DNA from: Streptomyces capitiformicae
Lineage (GTDB): Bacteria > Actinomycetota > Actinomycetes > Streptomycetales > Streptomycetaceae
Assembly: GCF_002214185.1 (NCBI RefSeq)
Contig: NZ_CP022161.1
Location: 3,037,767-3,101,766 of the forward strand
Reading direction: 5' to 3'
DNA: 64,000 nucleotides
Shown here one piece after another: positions 42,562 through 50,316 of the stretch. Each line of letters opens with the position of its first letter. The stretch's first letter is position 1. The notes beneath the pieces were generated by a model that was given only the letters and a program-made list of their open reading frames with translations, did not search any database and had not been told where the DNA came from. A program made the position numbers and the translations under genes.

Positions 42562-45212
42562 CTTCGGAGTCGCTGATCAAGGCGGTACGCGCGGGGAGCA
42601 CGGGTGACGTCGTCATCCTGGTGGACGGCATGACCGACGCCGAGCGGCGCGCGTGCATGCCCGAGTTGAAGGAGCTGCGCAAGACGCTGCGGCCGGACCC
42701 GTGGAGCCCTCAGGCCCAGCGGGCCTACCCGGCGCTGCACGCGGCCGGCGCGGCCTGCCAGACCGGAGCCGCCGCCGTGGCGACCTGGCTGACCGGCTCC
42801 GACATGCGCTGGCGGCAGGCACCGTCATCGGTGCTGATCGATGTGCTCGGCGACCGCGCCCCCGACTGGCTCGCCGACGTGGTCCACCGCCTCGCGGAGC
42901 GCCCGCTCAGCTCGGACGTGCCGTACGAGCTGATGGCCGGCCTCGTCAGGCTCGCAGGCTGCGCGGTGCCCACGACCGAGGCCTATGTGTGGGGCTGGAT
43001 GCAGCACATTGGCCGGGCGGGGTGGCGCCCGGGCACGATCATCGGGAACCTGCGCGCGGAGCCGCAGCTCAGGGAGCTCGTCGCCGCGTTGTTCGAGATC
43101 GAGGAGATCGGGGCGCGCAGCGACTGGCGGTACGGGGAGGAGCGGAACAACTGGACGGACGCTCTCACCCAGCTCACCGAGGAAGGCCTCCTCGATCGCA
43201 AGGCCATGGTGGACGCCTGCGTGGCCCGGCTGCTGCGCGGCGGCTCCACGGCGGACAACAAGGTGTTCCTGGGCCTGTTGACCGCGCTCGACCTCACCCC
43301 CGACGAGCGGCGTGAGCGGGTGACGGACTGGCTGGCCCTGTGCTCCGACGCGCTGCCCACCGTGGCGTCGCACGCCCAGTCCGTCCTGGCGGGCTTCGCG
43401 CTGGACGGGGAGTTGGGGACACACCGGCTCGCCGAGATGTCCGGTGCGGTGTTCTTCCGCACCGAACGGAAGCTCGTCCGGTCGCAGCTCGTGCTGCTGG
43501 GCAAGGTCCTCAAGCGGGATCCGTCCGGCGCCGCCGAACTGCTGCCCGTGGTGGCCCAGGCCTTCGGACACGAGGACACGGAGGTACGGGAGCGCGCGCT
43601 GAAGCTGGTCGAGCGTCATCTCGGCGACGTGGCCGACGGGAATGCGACGCGGGCTGAACTCGCCGATGCCGCAATCCGGTTGAGCCCTGGTCTGCGGGCA
43701 CGCGCACAGGCACTCTTCGGCGTCGCCGCGCCCGAGCACGTCGACGAGGTGTACGAGGAGCTGCTCCCACCCGTCCCGCTGCCGACGCGGCTCGCCCCCG
43801 CGCCGACGACGGTGGCCGAGCTTGCCGAGGAGGTCGGTGCCGTGCTGGCCTCGGACGAAGAGGTCGGCGCGTTCGAGCGGGCGCTGGACGGGCTCGTCCG
43901 GCACGCACACCGGGACAGGGAGGCGCTGGTGGAGGCGCTCGGTCCGGTGGCGGCGCGCCGATGGTGGGCGGATCTCGACGCGCGTCACACCAACCGGTAC
44001 TTCCGCGAGTCGCCCTACGGCCTGGAGATCGTCGTCGCGGCGCTGCTGGAGCGGGTGGAGACCTCCACCCTGCGTCCGGCCCGCAACAAGGCCGGACAGT
44101 CGGCCGGTTGTGTGCACAGCGGTCTGGCCTGGGCGTTCGACGCCCGTATGCGGGAGGTCGCGTACCGGATCCGGACCGAGCCGCTGCCGTTCCTGCTGGC
44201 CACGCCCACCTGGAGCACGGGGTCGCTGGAGGCGGCGGAGCTGGTGGCACGGCTCGACGAGTACCGGCGGCTGAATGTCCAGCCGGGTGCGGCGGACTTC
44301 GCGCAGGCGCTGCTGCGGGTGCGTCGTGACGACGGGGCCGCGCTCGCGGCCGCCGCGGTGGCCGCGCGGGAGCTGGGCACGGCGGAGGGCCACCGGCTGG
44401 CCGAGTGGCTGATGACCGACGTACCGTCCCTGCCCCACCGGTGTACCCGCACGGACGAGCCCAGGATTCTGGTCGGGTTCGGTGAACTCCCGGAGCTGCG
44501 GAGCGAGTTGTTCCCCGCGGCGTTCCAGCGGCTGGGGCGCCCGCTGACGCCGTACGAGGACCACTGGTACTGCCGTCACTGGGGCGATGAGGAGTGGAGG
44601 CACTGGCTGGCCATGGTGCCGGGGCGGCCTGAGCTCGTGGCGGGACGCCTCCTGCGCGACCTGTCGCAGGCAGTCATCGAGGACACCGGGGCGGAGTTCT
44701 CGTGCCTTCCGTCGCTCGCCGAGGCGGAGGGGGAAACGGGTGAGGCCGTACGGCTCTGCGTGGCATACGGGCTCGGCGCGCAGCGTCCGGAGGATCGGCT
44801 CGCCGCCGTGGACGCCCTGCTGGTGCTGGCGGCCCGTGGGCAGCTGGACGCGGAGGGACTGGGCGCCGACCTGGGGGCGCTTGCCGACTTCGGGAGCGTG
44901 AAGCCGTTGCGGGTCGCCGAGGCGATACGTACGGCGGCGGCGACCGGGGCGTACGGCACGGCCTGGGCGGTGCTGCGGGCGATGCTGCCGCGGCTGCTCG
45001 CCGAACTCGACGGCGAGCGGAAGGTGAAGACACCGATCCGTGGGCTCGGAGACCTCCTGGCCGTCGCCTCCGAGTGCGTGGAGCGGTCCGGGGTACACGG
45101 GGAGCTGCCCCACCTCGATCTGGCGGCGGACCGACGGGGCATGTCGCGGCTGGTGACCGAGGCCAGGCGGTTGCGTACGGCGCTGGCGGCGGGCAACCAA
45201 CCAGTCGCATAA
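42558..45212 (+). CDS. large HEAT-like DUF6493 protein, partner of the SWIM protein
   Basis: 884 residues from ATG 42558. Helical repeats like HEAT arrays dominate (GKVLKRDPSGAAELLPVVAQ, HEDTEVRERALKLVERHLGD). A short motif GLEIVVAALLERV and a C-terminal domain with WYCRHWGDEEWRHWL are visible. No catalytic motif and no membrane segment. The translational coupling with the SWIM gene argues for a complex. I believe it corresponds to DUF6493; the function is unknown. Confidence 0.75.
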   Translation: MTSESLIKAVRAGSTGDVVILVDGMTDAERRACMPELKELRKTLRPDPWSPQAQRAYPALHAAGAACQTGAAAVATWLTGSDMRWRQAPSSVLIDVLGDRAPDWLADVVHRLAERPLSSDVPYELMAGLVRLAGCAVPTTEAYVWGWMQHIGRAGWRPGTIIGNLRAEPQLRELVAALFEIEEIGARSDWRYGEERNNWTDALTQLTEEGLLDRKAMVDACVARLLRGGSTADNKVFLGLLTALDLTPDERRERVTDWLALCSDALPTVASHAQSVLAGFALDGELGTHRLAEMSGAVFFRTERKLVRSQLVLLGKVLKRDPSGAAELLPVVAQAFGHEDTEVRERALKLVERHLGDVADGNATRAELADAAIRLSPGLRARAQALFGVAAPEHVDEVYEELLPPVPLPTRLAPAPTTVAELAEEVGAVLASDEEVGAFERALDGLVRHAHRDREALVEALGPVAARRWWADLDARHTNRYFRESPYGLEIVVAALLERVETSTLRPARNKAGQSAGCVHSGLAWAFDARMREVAYRIRTEPLPFLLATPTWSTGSLEAAELVARLDEYRRLNVQPGAADFAQALLRVRRDDGAALAAAAVAARELGTAEGHRLAEWLMTDVPSLPHRCTRTDEPRILVGFGELPELRSELFPAAFQRLGRPLTPYEDHWYCRHWGDEEWRHWLAMVPGRPELVAGRLLRDLSQAVIEDTGAEFSCLPSLAEAEGETGEAVRLCVAYGLGAQRPEDRLAAVDALLVLAARGQLDAEGLGADLGALADFGSVKPLRVAEAIRTAAATGAYGTAWAVLRAMLPRLLAELDGERKVKTPIRGLGDLLAVASECVERSGVHGELPHLDLAADRRGMSRLVTEARRLRTALAAGNQPVA

Positions 45213-45300
45213 ACCGCAATAAAAGGTGTGGAACGATGCTTTTACCGATCAGTCACAGGGCGTTCGTGATCACGCAACACGCTTCCTTCACAGTGGCCGC

Positions 45301-46740
45301 ATGACTCCAGACATGTCTGATGTGACGCGGGCGAGGAACGGTCGCCCGGTACACCACTGGCGGCGGGACGTGGTCGAACTCGCCGCGCTGTTCACGGCGG
45401 TGGCGGTGGCCGACGCGGTGGCGAACCTGATCGGTCACGGACCCGACGGTCCGGCTCTGCTGGTGATGTCGGCGGCCGTGCTGCTGGCAACCGCCGGCTT
45501 CCACATCTGGTGGGCACGCCGCCACGGTCACGCGCCGCCGACGAGCGATACCGACGCCCGGCCGCCGCTCCCCGAGGAGCAGCGGGCCGGGGCGGACGGC
45601 GAGGTGATCGCCGGGGCGACCGCGCTGTGGCGGATGCGGACGACGGTGAAGGACGAACCGGGTTCGCTGGCCGCGCTGTGCACGGCGTTGGCGGGCCTCA
45701 GGGTCGACATTCTGAGCTTGCAGACACATCCGCTGGCGGAGGGCACGGTGGACGAGTTCCTGTTGCGCGCGCCCGAGGCTCTGGCGGCATCCGAGATCAC
45801 CCGGGCGGTGGCGGACGCGGGCGGTACCGGGACCTGGATCGAGCGCGGCGACGCCCATGACCTGGTGGACGCGCCGACCCGGGTACTCGGCCTGGCCACG
45901 CGTACGGCACTGGACGCGGCGGAACTCCCGCTGGCGCTACGGCAGTTGCTCGGCCGCTGCACCATCCGTTCCCTGCCCTCCCCCGTGTTCTCGACCTCGC
46001 CGGAGCCGGGCGGGCGCCCGTCCGCGTCCGATCGGGCTGCGGAGAGCGCCCCGGTCGAAGGGGCGCTGGAGGACACGGTGATGCGGCTGCGGGCGCCGGA
46101 GGGCGGGGTGATCACGGTGGAGCGGCCGTATCTGCCGTTCACGCCGACGGAGTTCGCGCGGGCGCGGGCCCTGGTGGAGCTGGACGCGCGTCTGGGTCCC
46201 CGGATCCCGCGCAGCCAGGACGTCCTGACGCTGCCCGAGGGTAACGACATCACGGTGCGCCGGGCCGACGAGAACGACCTCTCGGCGGCGACGGCGATGC
46301 ACGAGCGGTGCTCGCCGCGCACGCTGAGCATGCGGTACCACGGCCCCGTGGGCGACGCCGACCGGTACCTCAAGCACCTGCTCAGCCCTCGTTTCGGCCG
46401 GACCCTCGCCGCGCAGACGGCTTCCGGGCGTCTTGTCGGCCTCGGTCATCTCCTCTGGGACGGCGACGAGACGGAGATCGCCCTGCTCATCGAGGACGAC
46501 TGGCAGCGGCGCGGCGTCGGCAGCGAGTTGCTGCGCAGGCTGGTGGCCATGGCGGTCGAGACCGGCTGCGAGCACGTGTACGCGGTGACGCAGTCGTCCA
46601 ACACCGGGATGGTGGCGGCGATGCGGGGGCTGGGGTTGCCGCTTGATTATCAGATCGAGGAGGGCACGCTCGTCATCACGGCGCAGTTGGAGAGGTCGGC
46701 GGCGAAGCGGCTTGGAGAGCGCCGGGTCGAGGCGCCATAG
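45301..46740 (+). CDS. two-TM protein with ACT-like and GNAT domains
   Basis: 479 residues from ATG 45301. Two TM segments (ELAALFTAVAVADAVANLIG; PALLVMSAAVLLATAGFHIW) are followed by an ACT-type ligand-binding fold (WRMRTTVKDEPGSLAALCTA, VDILSLQTHPL). The C-terminus is a GNAT acetyltransferase (ITVRRADENDLSAATAMHER, DWQRRGVGSELLRRLVAMAV). A perfect CGTGATCACG palindrome (45265-45274) lies in the promoter. There is no ribosome site, so start choices at 45226 or 45316 remain open. An amino-acid-sensing acetyltransferase is an inference from the ACT domain. Confidence 0.82.
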   Translation: MTPDMSDVTRARNGRPVHHWRRDVVELAALFTAVAVADAVANLIGHGPDGPALLVMSAAVLLATAGFHIWWARRHGHAPPTSDTDARPPLPEEQRAGADGEVIAGATALWRMRTTVKDEPGSLAALCTALAGLRVDILSLQTHPLAEGTVDEFLLRAPEALAASEITRAVADAGGTGTWIERGDAHDLVDAPTRVLGLATRTALDAAELPLALRQLLGRCTIRSLPSPVFSTSPEPGGRPSASDRAAESAPVEGALEDTVMRLRAPEGGVITVERPYLPFTPTEFARARALVELDARLGPRIPRSQDVLTLPEGNDITVRRADENDLSAATAMHERCSPRTLSMRYHGPVGDADRYLKHLLSPRFGRTLAAQTASGRLVGLGHLLWDGDETEIALLIEDDWQRRGVGSELLRRLVAMAVETGCEHVYAVTQSSNTGMVAAMRGLGLPLDYQIEEGTLVITAQLERSAAKRLGERRVEAP

Positions 46741-46780
46741 GCGTGCGGATCGGATCATGGCTGCGGGTGCGTGAGGGCTT

Positions 46781-46807
46781 GTCGCGCAGTTCCCCGCGCC
46801 CCTTCAG
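46781..46807. repeat. third locus of the CGCAGTTCCCCGCGCCCCT repeat
   Basis: The word GTCGCGCAGTTCCCCGCGCC continues into CCTTCAGGG, 41 bases after the ACT-GNAT gene. Only one arm is present. Confidence 0.75.
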
Positions 46808-46869
46808 GGCCTCCCCATCACGCCCTCAGCTGAATCCGTCCGCGTAAGGCTCATGCGCCCGTTAAGCAG

Positions 46870-46899
46870 CTGACGTTGAGGGTGTCGGCGTATCAAGAT
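46870..46899 (+). promoter_or_regulatory. promoter of the DUF885 gene
   Basis: CTGACG (46870-46875) and CAAGAT (46894-46899) stand 18 bases apart. The ATG follows 7 bases after the -10 box and no ribosome site is seen, so the transcript is probably leaderless. Confidence 0.45.
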
Positions 46900-46906
46900 T
46901 GTCCGC

Positions 46907-48598
46907 ATGGCTGACACCAAGAGTCTTCTGCCCCGGCAGGTCGCCGACGCGTTTGTCGACGACCTCATCGCCCTCGACCCGCTGACCGGCACGTATCTCG
47001 GTGTGAAGGAGAGTTCGAGCAAGCTGCCGGACCTGTCGCCGGCGGGCCTGGAGGCCGTCGCGGCGCTGATTCGGTCGACGCTCGCCCGGCTCGACGAAGC
47101 GGAGCGGCGGCCGGGGGCGGACAGTGACATCGAGCGGCGTTGCGCGCGGCTGCTGCGTGAGCGGCTGACGGCGCAGCTGGCGGTTCACGAGGCCGACGAG
47201 GGCCTGCGCACAGTCGGCAACCTGGCCACTCCGCCGCACGACGTGCGTGAGGTCTTCACCATCACCCCGGCCGAGACGGAGGAGGACTGGAGGGCGATCG
47301 CGGAGCGGCTGCGCGCGGTGCCGGCGGCGTACGCCGGTTACCGTGAGTCGCTCGCGCTCGGTCTGGACCGCAAGCTCTACGCGGGTCCGCGTCCGACCGC
47401 CACGTTCATCGAACAGCTCACCGAGTGGGCGGACACGGACGGGTCGGGGCGCGGCTGGTTCGAGGACTTCGCGTCGGCGGGCCCCGAGTCCCTGCGCGCC
47501 GAGCTCGACGAGGCGGCCCGGGCCGCGACGCGGGCGGTCGCGGAGCTGCGCGACTGGATGCGTGAGGTGTACGCCCCGGCGATCGAGGGCGAGCCGAACA
47601 CGGTCGGCCGGGAGCGCTATGCCCGACTGGCCCGCTACTTCACCGGTGCGGACCTGGACCTCGACGAGGCGTACGCGTACGGCTGGGCCGAGTTCCATCG
47701 GCTGCTCGGCGAGATGAAGCAGGAGGCGGAGAAGATCCTGCCCGGCGCCGAGACGCCGTGGGTGGCGCTGGCGCACCTGGACGAGCACGGTCGGCACATC
47801 GAGGGCGTCGACGAGGTCCGCGACTGGCTGCAGTCCCTGATGGACGAGGCGATCGAGGCGCTCGACGGCACGCACTTCGACCTCGCCGAGCCGGTGAAGA
47901 AGGTCGAGTCGTGCATCGCCCCGCCCGGCGGCGCCGCTGCCCCCTACTACTCGGCCCCGACGGAGGACTTCTCCCGCCCGGGCCGCACCTGGCTGCCGAC
48001 GATGGGCCAGACCCGCTTCCCGGTGTACGACCTGGTCTCGACCTGGTATCACGAGGGCGTTCCCGGCCATCACCTCCAGCTCGCGCAGTGGGTGTACGTC
48101 AAGGACGACCTGTCCCGCTACCAGGCCACGATCGGTGGCGTCAGCGCCAACGCGGAGGGCTGGGCCCTGTACGCGGAACGGCTCATGGACGAGCTGGGCT
48201 TCCTCAAGGACGCGGAGGAGCGCCTCGGCTATCTCGACGCGCAGATGATGCGCGCGGCCCGCGTCATCGTGGACATCGGCATGCATCTGGAGCTGGAGAT
48301 CCCGGCGGACTCGCCCTTCCACCCGGGCGAGCGCTGGACGCCGGAGCTGGCCGAGGAGTTCTTCGACGCCCACAGCAGCCGCCCGTCGGACTTCGTCGCG
48401 AGCGAGCTGACGCGCTACCTGACCATCCCCGGGCAGGCCATCGGCTACAAGCTGGGCGAGCGTGCCTGGCTCCTCGGCCGCGAGAAGGCCAGGCAGCGTC
48501 GCGGCGACGCCTTCGACACCAAGGCCTGGCACATGGCGGCCCTGTCGCAGGGCTCGCTGGGGCTGGACGACCTGGTGGACGAGCTGTCGCAGCTGTGA
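46907..48598 (+). CDS. DUF885-family metallopeptidase-like protein
   Basis: 563-residue cytoplasmic protein. The DUF885 core has WYHEGVPGHHLQLAQW, an HExxxGHH zinc motif related to HExxH, and EGWALYAERLMDELGF with the downstream Glu. GQAIGYKLGERAWLLGREKA is the C-terminal signature. These proteins are predicted zinc peptidases; the substrate is not known. Length fits the family. Confidence 0.9.
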   Translation: MADTKSLLPRQVADAFVDDLIALDPLTGTYLGVKESSSKLPDLSPAGLEAVAALIRSTLARLDEAERRPGADSDIERRCARLLRERLTAQLAVHEADEGLRTVGNLATPPHDVREVFTITPAETEEDWRAIAERLRAVPAAYAGYRESLALGLDRKLYAGPRPTATFIEQLTEWADTDGSGRGWFEDFASAGPESLRAELDEAARAATRAVAELRDWMREVYAPAIEGEPNTVGRERYARLARYFTGADLDLDEAYAYGWAEFHRLLGEMKQEAEKILPGAETPWVALAHLDEHGRHIEGVDEVRDWLQSLMDEAIEALDGTHFDLAEPVKKVESCIAPPGGAAAPYYSAPTEDFSRPGRTWLPTMGQTRFPVYDLVSTWYHEGVPGHHLQLAQWVYVKDDLSRYQATIGGVSANAEGWALYAERLMDELGFLKDAEERLGYLDAQMMRAARVIVDIGMHLELEIPADSPFHPGERWTPELAEEFFDAHSSRPSDFVASELTRYLTIPGQAIGYKLGERAWLLGREKARQRRGDAFDTKAWHMAALSQGSLGLDDLVDELSQL

Positions 48599-48605
48599 CG
48601 CTGCC

Positions 48606-48642
48606 GGCCTGGCCCACGCCACGCCTGCGGCTGGGCCAGGCC
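48606..48642. terminator. bidirectional terminator
   Basis: Perfect 11-bp stem GGCCTGGCCCA/TGGGCCAGGCC (48606-48616, 48632-48642) with a 15-base loop between converging genes. Confidence 0.75.
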
Positions 48643-48653
48643 GCCGTCACTGT

Positions 48654-49178
48654 TCAGCTCGTGAGTGGTCTCACCCGGACGAGGCCGAGCCACGTCTCCG
48701 GTCCCGTCGAGACATACGCGGCGCGAACCCGGTAGTGGCCGGGGGTCAGGTCCACCCGGATATGGTCCGCCTGCCGGGAGGCGCTGCCGGGCCGGGCGGC
48801 GTCGAACAGAACGACCGGCCCAGGCACCCGCCACTCCATCTCGGGCCCCCACACGGCGGCCTCCAGCGCGGCCGGTACGTCGGCGAGGCTTCCGGCCTCG
48901 GCGTCGGCCGCGTGCCGGCGTACGAAGGTGCCGTGCTCCGGCAGGTACGCGGTGGCGGCGGGTTCGTCGCCCAGGACCAGGGCGCGGGTGTCGCCGACCG
49001 GCAGGAGGCCGACGTAGCCGTCGATGTCACAGGCGCGGTCGTGGTCGGAGGACGTCTCGTCGCCGTCGGCGCCCGCCCAGAACGGCAGTACCGCCTCCGG
49101 TACCGCTATGAGCGGACCGCCGCTCGACTCCACCCACCGCACCGCACCTGGTACCGCCGTCTCCGCGTATCGAGCCAT
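48654..49178 (-). CDS. Imm21-family immunity-like protein
   Basis: 174 residues. WVESSGGPLIAVPEAVLPFW and YVGLLPVGDTRALVLGDEPA match the Imm21 pattern (WvESsGGPl..., lvLgDe...T). In polymorphic-toxin loci such proteins neutralise a partner effector; no toxin gene is near, so it is an orphan immunity protein or a domesticated one. Confidence 0.75.
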   Translation of the reverse strand: MARYAETAVPGAVRWVESSGGPLIAVPEAVLPFWAGADGDETSSDHDRACDIDGYVGLLPVGDTRALVLGDEPAATAYLPEHGTFVRRHAADAEAGSLADVPAALEAAVWGPEMEWRVPGPVVLFDAARPGSASRQADHIRVDLTPGHYRVRAAYVSTGPETWLGLVRVRPLTS

Positions 49179-49243
49179 GCCCAGAAGCTACACGGCAGCC
49201 TGACACACGAACTCGGCGCCCCCGAGCACTTCTTGACAGGCTG

Positions 49244-49729
49244 TCAGCAACCGCAGTCATCGGCGTGGACCGGCGCCGTCAGCGGGTCGGAGTCGCGCTT
49301 CTCGCCGCCCTGCCAGGTCTCGTACGCGAAGCCCTCCCGGGCCCAGTACTCGAAGCCGCCGAGCATCTCCTTGACCTGGAAGCCGAGTTCGGCGAGGGCG
49401 AGGGCGGCACGGGTCGCCCCGTTGCAGGCGGGGCCCCAGCAGTAGGTGACGACCGGAACCGACTTGTCGAGCAGTTGCTCGGCCCGCTCGGGGATGAGGG
49501 CGGTGGGCAGGTGGATCGCGCCCGGGATGTGGCCCTGGTCCCAGGACTCCGTGGAGCGGGAGTCGAGGACGACGAAACCGGGGGCACCGTCGGCGGCGAG
49601 GGCGGCGGCCACATCGGACACGTCGGTGTGGAAGACGAGGCCGGCCCGGAAGTACGCGGCGGCCTCGGCCGGCGCGGCGGGGGCGACGCGCAGGACGGGG
49701 TTGACGGCGGGCGTGGTGGTGACGCTCAT
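49244..49729 (-). CDS. rhodanese-domain protein
   Basis: 161 residues. FVVLDSRSTESWDQGHIPGA is the rhodanese front motif and YCWGPACNGATRAALALAEL the active-site loop with Cys; a fitting end (GGFEYWAREGF) follows. The C-terminus DDCGC adds two Cys that could accept sulfur. ATG 49729 is the natural start. Divergent from an Lrp gene 131 bases away, which probably controls it. Confidence 0.88.
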   Translation of the reverse strand: MSVTTTPAVNPVLRVAPAAPAEAAAYFRAGLVFHTDVSDVAAALAADGAPGFVVLDSRSTESWDQGHIPGAIHLPTALIPERAEQLLDKSVPVVTYCWGPACNGATRAALALAELGFQVKEMLGGFEYWAREGFAYETWQGGEKRDSDPLTAPVHADDCGC

Positions 49730-49824
49730 GAGCTGGCCTTCCCTCGCGGAACTCCTTGTTTCCCTGACCAGAAATCTACGGTCGGTGACCAAACTTCCTG
49801 AAGGGGCATTCCACGGTCCCGACC

Positions 49825-49854
49825 TTGAACGACCGGCGATTCCCCTGCTATCCA
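49825..49854 (+). promoter_or_regulatory. promoter of the Lrp-family gene
   Basis: TTGAAC (49825-49830), 18-base spacer, TATCCA (49849-49854). The ATG starts 6 bases later, so the Lrp mRNA should be leaderless. Confidence 0.55.
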
Positions 49855-49860
49855 TCGGAC

Positions 49861-50316
49861 ATGACCGCGAATTCCCCGTACCTGCCCGACGCGACCGACT
49901 GGCGCCTCCTGGAGGTCCTCCAGCGCGAGGGCCGGGCCAGCTTCGCCGAGCTCGCGCGTGCCGTGTCGATGTCCGCGAGCGCCGTCACCGAGCGGGTGCG
50001 GCGGCTGGAGGAGGCCGGCGTCATCCAGGGGTACACGGCGGTCGTCGACCCCGAGCGCCTGGGCCTGTCGATCCTCGCGTTCGTCCGCCTGCGCTATCCC
50101 CACGGCAACTACAAGCCGTTCCACGACCTGGTGGCCGTCACCCCGGAGATCCTGGAGGCGCACCATGTCACGGGCGACGACTGCTTCGTGATCAAGGTCG
50201 CCGCACGTTCGATGCGCCATCTGGAGGAGGTCTCGGGCAAGATCGGCGCGCTGGGGTCCGTCACCACCAGCGTCGTGTACTCCTCACCGCTCCCCCGGCG
50301 TCCGCTGGGTCACTGA
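49861..50316 (+). CDS. Lrp/AsnC-family regulator
   Basis: 151 residues: AsnC-type HTH (LLEVLQREGRASFAELARAV, SASAVTERVRRLEEAGVIQG) and a RAM domain (LSILAFVRLRYPHGNYKPFH, HHVTGDDCFVIKVAARSM). It likely controls the divergent rhodanese gene. Its end overlaps the end of sbcC by 7 bases. Confidence 0.92.
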   Translation: MTANSPYLPDATDWRLLEVLQREGRASFAELARAVSMSASAVTERVRRLEEAGVIQGYTAVVDPERLGLSILAFVRLRYPHGNYKPFHDLVAVTPEILEAHHVTGDDCFVIKVAARSMRHLEEVSGKIGALGSVTTSVVYSSPLPRRPLGH

